Shown here: one piece after another, positions 37,401-45,127 of the stretch
Numbering within the stretch: position 1 is the stretch's first letter
Layout: every line of letters begins with the position of its first letter
From: Macrosoma leucophasiata
Taxonomy: Eukaryota; Arthropoda; Insecta; Lepidoptera; Hedylidae
Assembly: GCA_036365455.1 (NCBI GenBank)
Contig: JAWQUS010000004.1
Span: 8,935,501 to 8,999,500, forward strand
DNA: 64,000 nucleotides
Direction of reading: 5' to 3'
Notes under the pieces: generated by a model
Seen by the model: only the letters and a program-made list of their open reading frames with translations
The model's database searches: none
What the model was told of the DNA's origin: nothing
Program-made: the position numbers and the translations under genes

Positions 37401-40400
37401 CCTCTGTGTTTTGACCACGGGTTTTGTGTAGATATCTATAGGATGTCGTGAGCGTGCTTATTCGCCACCTTCCTAACATAAAGATGTCATTGGAAAGTAT
37501 ATTTATGTTGTAAAATTTTGACCTTTAACAACACCTACATTAATTTAATAGAAAATTAATTTAAAAAGAACTATTACGGCTAAGGTTTGATTTCACCGTC
37601 GTAATAAAACTCGATCAATTCTTGTAAACCGCGTTTTAAATTCTTAAACAAGTGAGTACGATAACAACGTAAAAGTTTTACAAGAATTGATCGCGTTTTA
37701 TTACGACGGTGACATGCGCCCTGAACAAATAGTCGGTCAACTTATTTAATATCGGTACTTAGGTTAACGGAACCCTCATTCCGTATGTCCCGAAACGCAG
37801 CCCAGTTTTTTAAACATGAAAACAGTGATGAGACCTATTCTATATGAAATCTTTCAGAACGTCTTTAATTAGTCCTGTGGCAACTAAGTGTAAATTAAGA
37901 GGAAATCAAACAACAGTACAATAACTATTGTTACTTGCGGTTCCAGGCAAACGTCGTCCCATATCATCCTGGCAAGAGACAAACCTGGACACCGGCCACA
38001 CCATAGACCACGGCTATTCCGACTACGATTATGATATGGCAGGACAAGTGTTACCACCAGGCCACTATGGTCAGAGCAACGTAGACATGCCTTTGTATGT
38101 GGACACAAGAGGGCCTGGGGCTGATATTACATCACCTTTGACGAGTGAAGATATGCAGCATACTGCTTTTGGTAAGCCTTTTTAAAGATTTACTTATATG
38201 TACCTAGTTATTCCTCCGAACGGGGTCGGTTATGACTTTGAAACAATTTACCAGTAATTATAGTTTGACAAGACTTAGAAGTGTTTGATAAATGGGTTTT
38301 TGGGGCGTTTCACACACGCGACCTTTTCGAAAATATGAATCAACCATCGCTCTTTTGAATGGGTCTATTTAATTTTATTTTATTCGTGTCTTTTTTTAAA
38401 CCCATGATATTATTTATATGATATAATATTATTTGTAGTCCTGAGGTGCACTTTTTTATTTCTAACTTCTCTCGGTGTCAAAAAGAGGAGAGAGAGGAAA
38501 ATGAAAGGATTTTTGGTAGGGGCAGTAGATTAAGTTAATTCTTATGGTATCTCGAAATAAAACGTCATTATTAATTTCATAATTCAATTAATTCCAGGTA
38601 ATTTATCTAACGTGGAAAAGCAAGAAATCAAAACTGTACGAATTGTAAAACGTGAAAGCGAAAGACGGCAAAGGGATAGGGAACGATCCCTTCATCCAAT
38701 GTCAGACTGGCCTGCCAACAACATCACCGCAAATCTCGACCAGTTTCTAGAAGAAGAACTTGTACAACCATTAAATTATACCCGAGCGTCTTCCCTGCCA
38801 CGTACAGACTTCAGTAAATTTGAAGAATATTACACTAAACCCCAAGTCGCTGAACCACCCAACTATCTTCGGCTGAACGACAAAAACAAGGAACTAAGTC
38901 CTAAATATCCGTCAAGCCCTTCGCTATCTAATTACGATTATTCCAGGGAAATATCTTCTATGAGCAGCAGTTACAACAAGTCGTACGACAGATCGGCTTA
39001 CGACAGGACAATTTCATTATCAACACAGTATCTAAACAGCCCAACAGACAGTTCTAGAACTTTGACGAACGATCCCATATCGAAGACCAGTAGTGTCGTT
39101 AGTTTGACGAGATCGAATATGGAGTTGTCTCCGATTTTCAAAAGTGAGGCTGCCAAGCAGATTATAACAGAGATGTCTGGGGATGCACCGAAGAACGGTT
39201 CATTGCACAGGCGGCAAGTTCCTAAAGAAAAGAGGAGACATTATACAGCACCGCATCATCTTAGTGCGAAAACTTTGAATGAAATGCCAAAAGATGCATA
39301 CGCTCAAGACGTAAGTTATATTCTTTATTATAGACTTCAATAAATCATGGTAGTGGTAGCTTGACATTCATAATTTTATTTGCCAAAAGAAAAGTAAGCG
39401 CTACGGCGCATTATTTGATGTTTGATCAGGGTTTCGTACCTGCGGCACAGAAGTTTTTCATTAGTTATTTTCTCGGGATAATAAGGCACGTGAAATCTGT
39501 AGTTATCTTCTACGTTGCGTAGATCATCACAGACTAATCATTTGTGAAGTAATATTTTGGTCCTTCGCGATAGTTTAAGTGACTACTAGATACGGTCCTA
39601 TGTGAAAGTTGACGCCGTGAATGTAATGATATTTCATTTATTTTTTATTTAGCTGTGCAAACGTCTAGCTGTACAGATTCCGTATCCGCTTATCCTGATG
39701 CCTTTTTTGTCTTCTTTTGACTAATTTATATTGTATATCGACAGGCAATGGGTCGGTCTTTGGACGACGCGGACATGTTGCGAGCGTTGCGTGGCGCCGC
39801 ACCCGATGTAGTGCGGTCTGCGTTACCCACCGTCCGTCGGGCGCCGGACTCTATAGAACAGTTGCTGGCCGCGCCACAAAAGATACTTATACCGGAACGG
39901 TACATACCTGAGAAGGTGAGTTAATACTGACTGCTTGCCACTTGGATATCGCCATAAAGAAATTGTTGGCCGAGTCACAGAAGATAACGCCTTACGGTAC
40001 ATATCTGAGAAGATCACTTGATAACGATTCCCAAACATCTTAAATTTTCTTCTTAATTTCAAATGAGTTGATAAATTTTGCGAATATTTTAATAATTTAT
40101 AAACGGGATTCTTATTGTGCCGCGTGCCAGACTCAAGAGAGCAACTGCTCTCTGCGATGCGGCCACCAGTTGGTGGTCGCATTGCATCGATATGTACCTA
40201 CTCATACTGCAGCGGTACATACCTAAGAAGATGAGTAGCTACAAGTTGGTAAATTTGCATGACTTCTAAAGTTATAAGCCAGTGTGGCTCCCGACGTGGT
40301 GCAAGAAAAATATTTGTTATATCACTGTTTAGAATTACAAGAATATTCGCGTAGTTTTTATATTAAATAAAATAGTCATTCTTTTAGTTGGACTGGAATA

Positions 40401-43400
40401 TAAGTATATCTATGATTTTATATGTTTTTGCTAACAGCCTCCAGAACTTTCTCCCGAAGAGCAACAAAAACGTCAAGAGAAGGTTGAGTCCATCAAGAAA
40501 ATGCTCACCAGCTCATCTGCTGACCCTAGCAAGGTGATTTATATTTACAGATTACAATCCGAAAAATATTAGGTACATTTTCATTCAAATATCATGAAAT
40601 ACCTCAGTATATCTTAAACCATTGATTCATCAGACGTGACGTAAAAAACATATTCATTAGTTTCTATTCAAGCAGTTTAAATTTTCATATAAATCAGCGA
40701 CCGTTTTATCAATTGCGCAAATTTTGGAAGAGTGTTCTAAAGGATTCTCTTCTACTATTTACTGTTTTGTATAAGAATATAATTTTCAATGTTGTACCAA
40801 TAATAATGTGATCGATGAGGATAGTGGTTTTCACTAAATATTCTTCCGAAATTTGCACAGTTGAATAAAGTTCATTTTATAAAATAAATAGTGTCGTTTG
40901 TTTAGGTTTCAATTCTTCTAGTGGCTTCATTAGGATTTTCATGTCTATACTTCCATTACCACTTGCATCTCAAATTAGATCGCTCTGCTTTCATTGTTGT
41001 CTTTTGTCTTGTTACATTTTCAACTTTTGCATGATTTTTAAATTTACTGTGAATACTGCGATGTTAAAAAGTTTATGCGACGTTCAATAGATATTGATGT
41101 TTGTGGATATGTTTTAAGATATGCCACGAAAATTTATTGACGTACTCGCATTGATATACAAAATGCGTACTCGTTGACGATATATCGATTTATAAAATAT
41201 ATATTTATTGGTCTCAAAACTAAATTAATCTCAGTGATTGGTTAGAACTGAAAATAGTTAAAGATAATTATATTATGAGGTAAAAAGTGCTTACATACAT
41301 GACATAGTATTTCATAATTTCACTTTACCATCAAACACCTCGATAAGTTCTCATTGAAATACAATTCAAATTTTCAAGATGTCATACAGTTCAATTAATA
41401 TAGTCGATTGCAAATTCAGCTCGCAAAATAAGACTGCGACAGCCCTTAAATAAATGAAAACAAATTTATTTAAAGATACACTTAACTAATAGTTGAATAA
41501 TGAGTTTAAATCAAATAAAACATTTAATTTTAATTCATACATTATTTAGAAATTATTAAAAAAAAAACATACCTAAGTAATTATTTTATCATATCCACAA
41601 ACACCAACATGCAATAGCCGCTTCGAATGTTGGCTGTAAATATGTACGGCACAGTCATATATGTGTGTGCTTTATAATGATCGTTAGAGCCCGGACTGCG
41701 AAGAGAAGAGGCAACGGGAACACTTGCTCCAGATGAACCAGATATTGGCGAAGCAGGTCACCGAAATGAGCAAAATCATAGCTGGTAAGAACCACGCTTT
41801 ACTTAGTTGTGCTGTTTGTTATATTTGTCTTGGTCTCAAATGTGTATTGAATCGTTTCTGCCAATTTAAATTACTGTTTATTATTATGTAAGGGCAATTC
41901 GGTATGTATTTTTTTTCTAAATTATTATTTCATGTTTAATTGATATGTGATCTAGATAATAGACTTCATTGGATTACTTTATAGAGAACGAACATTTTTA
42001 GTAGAACTTTCCTTTTTTATTTAATATTTTTACACTAAAAACAGATACAAGTATACGATGTTAATATAAATTCTTAATTACTTACTGCTTTGGCAGAAGC
42101 AAAAATATTAAAATGATGAAATTCATAATACAGTTTTATTACTGAACTGAAAAAAATATAGGTACCGAATGGCTATTATGTCTGTTAAACGATTTGATAC
42201 ATTTATATTTTTTCGTTTAGTCCGCTAAGTAAGAAGTAATTCCACTATATGTAGCAGCATTTTAACAGTTTTACAATTTATATTTATAAAGGAGATGGCG
42301 ATTTTAAACTCAACATTAAACGCAATATTTTACATGAAATTACATGCAGTTACAGCGGGTTGGCCACTAACCCACCCACCTCCACCAATCCGCATTGGAG
42401 CAGCGTGGTGGAGTAAGCTCGAGGCCTCCCCCTAAAAAGGGGAGAGACTCGTCCCCAGCAGTGGGACGTATAATGGGTTGCCATTATTATTATTATACAT
42501 GCAGTGTTCCAAATTCTAAAAAACTCTTGGATTTCGATTATTCTTACAATCTTTTTTCTCTACGAGATTTTTTATTTGGTATGTTTATTAACGCTAAAAC
42601 TAAATTTATATTTCTGATTTCATTATTTTTAGTTACCTACTTATCTACTTGGTCTTGCGATATAGGTAGTTGGCAGTCATCATTCAAATAAGGGAAGAAA
42701 TATTGACTAGTGATTATCACGTGGAGTTCCACGTTCTTATAACTTATAAGAATGTGGTTGAAGAATTGTATTACACAACATATAAGTACTTATTTGATAA
42801 ATCGCCAGTCTCCTTTATTTGCATTTAAAAATTGTGCACTTTGACCCTTTGATATACTTACCTACAGGATTTGTCAGATATATACGTTAAATTAACAGAC
42901 AAAGGCATTTACAATCTGCTATAAAATTGGAGTCCCGCGTTTGATAACAAAAACTTTAAAAGCTTTCAGAACGTTTAGTTGCTCAAATAGTATTTTTCGA
43001 TAAAACCTTTATTGATCATTAATAATTTTAATTTAGCAAAATTGTAAAAACATGAGCACATACTCGAGAACACGAATACATCCTTCATTGGACGTATTGG
43101 ACACTGGTGTGAGTTGAATCATTTTCAAATTCGCTAAAAAACATAATCAAACGAAACCATAACATTTTCTCCACCATTTTTATTTGATTTTTATTGTATA
43201 CTGACAAATCTGAACGTCTGTGACTAACAATCACGTGTGTCCACGCATGTAACAATAATTTGCTTGATGTCGTTTGTCCCATCTACAGGAAACAACACTG
43301 AGCAAGGGCCGTCCGGCGGAACCAACTAAATAGCCATTAACTTACAAACCACCATATCAAGTAATTCACTATGTCTCAAAGCACCAAACCTAGAACCAGC

Positions 43401-43795
43401 TTGACATACCCCATTTAGTTTAGAACATCCAATATGCTACAGATCGAACTGAGCACTTGTAAGCAAATTGGCTAAATTAGGGCGGTCCTTAGAAGATAAC
43501 CCCGCAGTGTGTTGCAGCATGCTTTCGTTTTTGCATTTTGTTGTGAGTAGCATTTTTTGTTTTTATTGTTTTATCTTTTGCAAGTTTACTTTCTGTTATT
43601 TTAATTATGAATTTTATATTGATATGTTTATGCAAAGCGATAATAATTTTTGTTTTCCCATTTTCATAACGTTTAACATTTACAGTGAAAGCACTAGAAG
43701 AGCTGCCGCAACACGACGATTTGAATGAATACGACGATCGATCACCAGATGTTGAACTGCCGATTTATCAACAAAGAGATAACTTTTTTACATGA
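21207..43795 (+). CDS. kmr: PLEKHA4/5/6/7-family PH-domain protein (kramer-like), 22 coding exons, 5' end missing
   Basis: Exons: 21207-22468, 22668-22875, 23535-23580, 23834-23925, 24316-25129, 25218-25910, 26026-26221, 27103-30441, 30790-31019, 31101-31223, 31345-31515, 31727-31971, 32131-32288, 32451-32566, 36282-36405, 37018-37143, 37947-38171, 38598-39310, 39745-39915, 40438-40533, 41688-41784, 43686-43795. Every junction keeps phase and the joined frame is 3117 codons plus TGA. All introns are GT-AG except a proposed GC-AG after exon 2. The order is end of a WW domain (LDPP), Gln/Asn-rich region, PH domain (ILYKQG...KRWFVL...FYYK, then WVKAL), long disordered segments, a coiled-coil region with LLIQLRRRHAATHRAIEQC, and a final coiled coil. 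This is the architecture of the PLEKHA5/6/7 group. Family knowledge: phosphoinositide binding and junction/planar polarity roles; function in this species is inferred. The upstream WW exons are not visible. The symbol comes from the Drosophila orthologue by recall, not from a search. Confidence 0.85.
22668..22875 (+). CDS. kmr: kmr exon 2: second half of PH domain
   Basis: The acceptor is TTGTAG|GT. The exon completes the PH domain (SQDEEKLLGSVLLPSYKV ... FAFKLEHANMRTYVLAA ... MMKWVKALTMAALMQNI), with the conserved tryptophan of the C-terminal PH helix. No phase-compatible GT donor follows. The only visible end that fits exon 3 (phase 2) is AG|GC at 22876, a GC-AG intron, which would make a Ser codon across the junction. 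The GT at 22893 gives the wrong phase. The start is firm and the end is provisional. Confidence 0.75.
22895..23422. mobile_element. MITE in kmr intron 2
   Basis: 528 bp with ends TAAGGCTTGGCGCAAACGG and the complement of TAAGGCTTGGCGTAAACTGG, continuing as GCCACC. Terminal repeats of about 25 bp are roughly 90% matched. A TA duplication at the ends is possible. It is GC-rich inside compared with the intron and begins 20 bp after the proposed exon 2 end. Confidence 0.8.
23535..23580 (+). CDS. kmr: kmr exon 3 (46-nt micro-exon)
   Basis: Acceptor TTTCCAG, donor GAG|GTGGGT. It encodes EQPQKQGDRAAAKTE after one base that completes a split codon. It ends in phase 0, which matches exon 4. It sits just after the PH domain as a short hydrophilic linker. 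The small size makes it less certain than its neighbours, but the phase agreement with exon 4 and the good splice signals support it. Confidence 0.65.
23834..23925 (+). CDS. kmr: kmr exon 4: proline-rich linker
   Basis: Acceptor CATTTTAG, donor CAT|GTAAGT. It encodes DGDEVPGPTYANAPPKPRRS followed by NDGYNSPSPDM. The PPKPRR segment looks like an SH3-ligand-type proline/basic motif. Phase 0 in, phase 2 out, rejoined exactly by the G at 24316 to make an ATG (Met) codon. Confidence 0.85.
24316..25129 (+). CDS. kmr: kmr exon 5: Tyr/Ser/Gln-rich disordered region
   Basis: Acceptor ATTACAG, donor ACT|GTAAGT. It has 271 full codons starting YDPNYDLLKKPASHYSQGTN. The composition is rich in Tyr, Gln, Asn, Ser and Pro with many short YxxP/YxxQ patterns (for example EDIYATYGTENEYGKTYPKS near 24990-25050) and no folded domain that I recognise. 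The frame ends at a stop 27 nt past the donor, so splicing is required. Confidence 0.88.
25218..25910 (+). CDS. kmr: kmr exon 6: disordered region with PRPHSADFLEY motif
   Basis: Acceptor TTTCAG|GTG, donor CAG|GTATTT, 231 codons, phase 0 on both sides. It begins VPEKTFSGPSVLRRKKMQSS and contains PPIPRPHSADFLEYESK and MPTRTHSDLPRQPQRPKSSL. The RTHSDLP and RPHSAD patterns look like 14-3-3 or basophilic kinase sites (inference only). A charged helix-prone segment (NWTLKEKELENQKGYL) lies near 25700-25750. Confidence 0.88.
26026..26221 (+). CDS. kmr: kmr exon 7: short basic region ending SSDDEG
   Basis: Acceptor TTTTTTTTAG, donor GAAG|GTATGT. It encodes REESMKRLLEWKQRMLQSPL, an amphipathic basic helix, then Ser/Arg-rich sequence ending NSYSSDDEG. 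It ends in phase 1, the same phase in which exon 8 ends, so exon 7 can join either exon 8 or exon 9 in frame. Confidence 0.87.
26222..27102 (+). other. Intron before the giant exon
   Basis: AT-rich, no transposon recognised. 26832-26846 (ACCTTCCTGCCTGCT) is an exact complement of 27142-27156 inside exon 8, so the acceptor at 27101 lies in a possible RNA loop. Confidence 0.5.
27103..30441 (+). CDS. kmr: kmr exon 8: giant 1112-codon acidic/Ser-rich exon
   Basis: The acceptor is TTGCACCTCAG. The open frame continues to TAA at 30450-30452, and the donor GAAG|GTATCC at 30442 rejoins exon 9 in phase. It encodes an almost entirely disordered protein segment rich in Asp, Glu, Ser and Asn. It carries spaced tyrosine motifs (NYETV, TYENIL, PYVEM, TYEIV, VYMEL, TYENVI, VYVSL, VYEQL) and an LPPPPIP motif near 28180, which resembles an EVH1/SH3 ligand. 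No catalytic or folded domain was recognised. Both ends are phase 1, so the exon could be skipped without breaking the frame. Upstream the frame is open to the acceptor and needs no internal start. Confidence 0.85.
30790..31019 (+). CDS. kmr: kmr exon 9: contains VRAVSPRVRW
   Basis: Acceptor ATTTTTTTAG, donor AAT|GTAAGT. It encodes SMTMSGTNIEQGTNNNISNQ, then IPVRAVSPRVRWVEEKPSN. The RAVSPR motif recurs in exon 10 (IRAVSPRIRQN), so the two exons share a short internal repeat. Phase 1 in, phase 0 out. Confidence 0.85.
31101..31223 (+). CDS. kmr: kmr exon 10: contains IRAVSPRIRQ
   Basis: Acceptor TTTTTTTTAG, donor ATG|GTACGT, 41 codons, phase 0 on both sides. It starts LHTLTSTEETWATARSPSRI and carries the second copy of the RAVSPR motif just before the coiled-coil region. 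Confidence 0.85.
31345..31515 (+). CDS. kmr: kmr exon 11: family-diagnostic LIQLRRRH helix
   Basis: Acceptor GATTGTCAG, donor GAG|GTGGTT, 57 codons, phase 0 on both sides. It encodes a charged helix followed by LGRSHEELVLLLIQLRRRHA and THRAIEQCCAQINSIE. The EELVxLLIQLRR pattern is characteristic of the region after the PH domain in PLEKHA5/6/7 proteins and starts the coiled coil. This exon is the strongest family evidence besides the PH domain. Confidence 0.92.
31727..31971 (+). CDS. kmr: kmr exon 12: coiled coil
   Basis: Acceptor ACTTTTTAG, donor AGAG|GTAAAC. It encodes DCLSSLKAMEREESLQRLEQ, then LKMQLMELEHQYEKSKPLVQ and VERLERNQRLRQKVLAEHAL. Regular Leu/Met heptad spacing indicates a coiled coil for self-association or partner binding. 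It ends in phase 2, completed by the A at 32131 to make Arg. Confidence 0.9.
32036..32113. mobile_element. Small MITE in the 159-nt intron 12
   Basis: TTTAATCCTTCAAGGATCG at the left and GGAGAGATTAA at the right, with a palindromic core CAATTGAATTTCAATTG. A second copy is at 47935-48011 in intergenic DNA. It fills half of a very short intron and ends 17 bp before the exon 13 acceptor AG. Confidence 0.7.
32131..32288 (+). CDS. kmr: kmr exon 13: coiled coil
   Basis: The acceptor GCTTATAG lies 17 bp after a small mobile repeat that fills half of the 159-nt intron. It encodes WLESAAAGKSLETEAARARV, AELWALEQELADEAAILQGL and KTDKDAIESLLTG. Heptad leucines continue the coiled coil. Donor ACAG|GTATGT, phase 1. 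Confidence 0.9.
32451..32566 (+). CDS. kmr: kmr exon 14: coiled coil with RSVSG linker
   Basis: Acceptor TTCTTTTGAG. It encodes GVRGKLDSVNRREMQSRSVS, then SLEAELARVHAMLAHNSK. The donor TCTAAG|GTTTAT ends in phase 0. A second in-phase donor 9 nt downstream (ATAAG|GTTTTC) would add VYK, so minor isoforms are possible. A 3.7-kb transposon-filled intron follows. Confidence 0.85.
32793..33010 (+). pseudogene. LINE fragment, C-terminal part of reverse transcriptase ORF
   Basis: An open frame reads ARKTDLIKLERAQRALLKVI, then KFKPFRYPTTELYLDCDVLS and IRKMFVKETI, ending at TAA near 33012. The order Ala-Gln-Arg-Ala...Tyr-Pro-Thr-Thr-Glu-Leu-Tyr resembles the region after the RT domain of CR1/Jockey-type LINEs. 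It lies in the intron between exons 14 and 15, in sense orientation. Confidence 0.65.
33075..33423. mobile_element. MITE with GGGG(T/C)CGTTCAAGTATTA ends
   Basis: 349 bp in the exon 14-15 intron. Ends GGGGTCGTTCAAGTATTACG and the complement of GGGGCCGTTCAAGTATTATG, flanked by TAA on both sides (33072-33074, 33424-33426). C-rich runs lie near both ends. The TSD is compatible with PIF/Harbinger. Confidence 0.85.
33640..33784 (+). repeat. tRNA-type SINE 3' relic
   Basis: CTCTGCCTATCCCCTCGGGG, AATACCGGAGTGAAGTAACG and earlier GAGAAGACATGGAAC match the 3' half of the SINE at 50956 loosely. An open frame through it is a chance frame, not a kmr exon. Confidence 0.55.
33890..34150 (+). repeat. CTAGCTGACCCGG repeat in kmr intron
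   Basis: Starts ACTAGCTGACCCGGCAAACT and ends in GCGTTTTTATATATATAG, the usual 3' end of this family. Well preserved. Confidence 0.75.
34440..34590 (-). repeat. GCGATGGACTC-family repeat
   Basis: Reverse copy: CTATAATTTGAGATTTAAAC, TATCCTATCTCTCAAGTTGG, CGAACTGCACATGGTGTGCG and TAGGAGTCCATTGAGGACAA. Same family as 10846 and 51553. Confidence 0.7.
34591..36281 (+). other. Rest of kmr intron 14
   Basis: AT-rich with microsatellite-like TATGTA runs at 34620-34690 and no exon with compatible phase. A weak SINE relic (GTAAGCACCACCGTATTTTC) is near 35720-35800. Confidence 0.4.
36282..36405 (+). CDS. kmr: kmr exon 15: GC-rich coiled-coil exon
   Basis: Acceptor GGAGCAG, donor GACG|GTATGT. It encodes TVADNARLERELQQLRRALQ, then ARR and an Ala/His/Pro-rich tail (PPHAHAAHPTALLED). 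Base composition is far more GC-rich than the neighbouring exons. Two to three decayed copies follow directly downstream (36463-36695). Phase 0 in, phase 1 out; it fits exons 14 and 16. Confidence 0.87.
36463..36695 (+). pseudogene. Decayed tandem copies of kmr exon 15
   Basis: Three stretches repeat exon 15 sequence. 36465-36500 matches the GAACTGCAGCAGCTGAGGCG segment. 36541-36660 matches the acceptor (GATCAG|ACAGTGGCGG), the exon body and even the bases around its donor (GTACGTTGACAAAT versus GTATGTAGACAAAT). 36661-36690 matches the exon start again (ACAGTGCGCGTCTTGAGCG). The middle copy stays open for 28 codons (TVAVNALLDRELQLLQRALQ, then VQNSRTGA) and then hits TAA at 36631. These look like tandem duplications of the exon with its splice sites, now decaying. 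Use of the middle copy would truncate the protein. Confidence 0.7.
37018..37143 (+). CDS. kmr: kmr exon 16: Gln-rich coiled coil
   Basis: Acceptor AACATTACAG, donor CCAG|GTTGTT. It encodes EVSRVQQLVSALQRQRQELS, then RAVRHLTQQSQALQTTHDNT and MPG. This is the end of the central coiled-coil block. Phase 1 on both sides. Confidence 0.88.
37208..37485 (+). repeat. SINE copy (subfamily with CCGTAATAACT) in kmr intron 16
   Basis: Head AACTGGTGGAGAGTTCCAAT, GGGCGTAGGCACCACTGCAT, CTGCCGCCAAATGATTATGT, CCGTAATAACTGTCACAGAG, and tail CGCCACCTTCCTAACATAAA. It differs from the 14112 subfamily in the middle block. Confidence 0.8.
37594..37711. mobile_element. 118-bp inverted-repeat element in kmr intron 16
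   Basis: Arms 37594-37628 and 37676-37711 are near-perfect complements (CACCGTCGTAATAAAACTCG, ATCAATTCTTGTAAA). The loop is 47 bp. It could be a short MITE or a fold-back; no clear target duplication. Confidence 0.7.
37947..38171 (+). CDS. kmr: kmr exon 17: Gly/Tyr/Asp-rich linker
   Basis: Acceptor GCGGTTCCAG, donor TTTG|GTAAGC. It begins KRRPISSWQETNLDTGHTID and continues with DYDYDMAGQVLPPGHYGQSN and a Gly/Pro-rich stretch. No fold recognised. Phase 1 on both sides, so it is skippable. Confidence 0.87.
38598..39310 (+). CDS. kmr: kmr exon 18: basic helix then disordered region
   Basis: Acceptor TAATTCCAG, donor GAC|GTAAGT. A strongly basic start (VRIVKRESERRQRDRERSLH) is followed by LDQFLEEELVQPLNYTRASS, many Ser/Tyr residues and a conserved-looking tail (SEAAKQIITEMSGDAPKNGS, RRQVPKEKRRHYTAPHHLSA). 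The RRQVPKEKRRHYTAP block also resembles the C-terminal half of vertebrate PLEKHA5/6/7 proteins (recalled, not searched). Confidence 0.9.
39745..39915 (+). CDS. kmr: kmr exon 19: SLDDADMLRALRG segment
   Basis: Acceptor TATCGACAG, donor AAG|GTGAGT, 57 codons in phase 0. It encodes AMGRSLDDADMLRALRGAAP, then a segment ending KILIPERYIPEK. It is more GC-rich than the neighbouring introns. It precedes the acidic-basic helix of exon 20 (PPELSPEEQQKRQEKVESIK). Confidence 0.9.
40438..40533 (+). CDS. kmr: kmr exon 20: ELSPEEQQKRQEKVESIKKM helix
   Basis: Acceptor GCTAACAG, donor AAG|GTGATT, 32 codons, phase 0. It encodes PPELSPEEQQKRQEKVESIK, then KMLTSSSADPSK. The LSPEEQxxRQEKVExIKKMLT pattern is another hallmark of the PLEKHA5/6/7 C-terminal region and supports the family call. 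Confidence 0.92.
41688..41784 (+). CDS. kmr: kmr exon 21: C-terminal coiled coil
   Basis: Acceptor TCGTTAG|AGC, donor GCTG|GTAAGA. It encodes SPDCEEKRQREHLLQMNQIL, then AKQVTEMSKIIA, a clear coiled coil. A competing AG two bases downstream would break the frame. It ends in phase 1 and can join either 43289 or 43686. Confidence 0.88.
42350..42500 (+). repeat. LINE 3' end in kmr intron 21
   Basis: CACCAATCCGCATTGGAGCA, GCGTGGTGGAGTAAGCTC and CCCAGCAGTGGGACGTATAA followed by an ATT microsatellite tail. This is the typical 3' end of an RTE-like LINE in Lepidoptera (recall). Confidence 0.7.
43289..43329 (+). CDS. kmr: Possible alternative last exon of kmr
   Basis: A good acceptor (GTTTGTCCCATCTACAG) precedes 43289. 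Joined to exon 21 in phase 1 it reads NNTEQGPSGGTN and then TAA at 43327. This would give a short alternative tail instead of the 43686 exon. Splice strength and phase support it; there is no conservation evidence available from sequence alone. Confidence 0.35.
43686..43795 (+). CDS. kmr: kmr last coding exon
   Basis: Acceptor ACATTTACAG. Phase 1 joins exon 21 to read VKALEELPQHDDLNEYDDRS, then PDVELPIYQQRDNFFT and TGA at 43793-43795. The acidic tail and the ELPIYQQRDNF ending look like a conserved C-terminus. Confidence 0.85.
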
Positions 43796-44600
43796 TTCCA
43801 GTAAAGCAATTGGACTATTTATTCATTCGTGCTGTTACTGATTCACTTCCATTCTTCCGCTACTTTTACTTGAAGATGTTACGTACGTTCCTATTGATTA
43901 ATGAATTATGTATTTATCAGCGCCAAGCCGTTGTATTTGCCCCAAATGATTATACAATAGTTATTGACTGTACTCTCGTAGCTTTTTGGTAATGTATTTA
44001 TTAGGTGTCTTAAAATGATGTTATTCTTAATCTTATACAATTTTGTTTGCCGTAGAGTTAGCATGTTCAATTAGCAAAATGTTCAATTGCGTTTGCCTTT
44101 TGGTATAGCAAATTATATCTAGGTAATGACTAGATATATGATAACAATTATATGATATCATTAAAATATATTTAATATTTTAGTATACCCACTTGAAATA
44201 TATTGTCGTAGCATATTCGTCGACCTTATATCAGATATTAAGAAATGAATTTGCATATTTATACAGAAAACATCTTAATAGAGAAAGGTGTTGTAGAAAA
44301 GTGGCTTTGAAATATTGAAGTATAATGCACTTACCTGAATGCTTTGAAATCAGTTTCATTCAAAAATTTGTGGTTGGCGGTAATGTTGCTAAGATTAGAT
44401 ACAATTATTTTTTCAATAATTTGAACTTGCGTAAATTACACTCCAAGAAAGTTTAAAGAAGAATAAATCAAGACAAGGTTCTTAATATTTTCGAAATTAT
44501 TTTGATATTTTGGTAAATTGAAATATTTATTACTTTGCTCAGCTAATAGTTACTTAGAAATAAAGTGACAGGAGTTTGAATAAACTCTATTGTTTGTAGT
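43796..44600 (+). other. kmr: Likely kmr 3' UTR with AATAAA signals
   Basis: AT-rich non-coding sequence directly after the TGA. AATAAA hexamers occur at 44462, 44559 and 44579, the last two 20 bp apart, and could direct polyadenylation. A further AATAAA lies near 45712. No repeat family recognised in this stretch. Confidence 0.45.
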
Positions 44601-44981
44601 ATCAAATAACCTTCCTGCTTATTGAAGTCGGGAAATACATATCAGGCGAATCAAAGCAGGTTTTTGAAATGTTTACTATCTCGTCTCGATCGTTTTTCGA
44701 CCTACTTCTGATAACTCTCGAGTTCATAAGAAATTAATAGTAAACAAGACTTGCTTAATTAATAATATGGTTCATGGTCACGCAATTCGCATAAGACAAG
44801 TTATTTATTAAATTAAACAAGGTGTTAGGGTGTTCCATATCATACCAGCTTTAAGCAGCCTTATAATTAGAGAGCGTAATTTCGATCTCATGTTGGTGAT
44901 GATAAAAAAATCAAAAATATGGATTTGCAAAGCATTACCGACAGCAAGTAATAACTCTATCAAAGGGATATAACAAACAAC

Positions 44982-45127
44982 TAAGATCTCAGAGGTGGCA
45001 CCCAACGCATCTGCATTTGACCTCTGGTTGTTGTGTAGATGTATAGATATTTAGCCTATAGAGGCTACAGTCATCACTTCCACGTGAACTATACACTTGT
45101 TCACCACATTCGTCACATAAAAAAAGG
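44982..45127 (+). repeat. 5'-truncated SINE
   Basis: Begins in the CTCAGAGGTGGCACCCAACG block and ends with the tail CACATAAAAAAAGG. Tail-only copies like this are expected for 5' truncation. Confidence 0.75.

Noticed and set aside
43468..43728. Extra exon between 43329 and 43686 (LGRSLEDNPAVCC)
   Set aside because: Available donors (near 43544) do not give the phase 1 end required by the last exon, and no homology is recognised.
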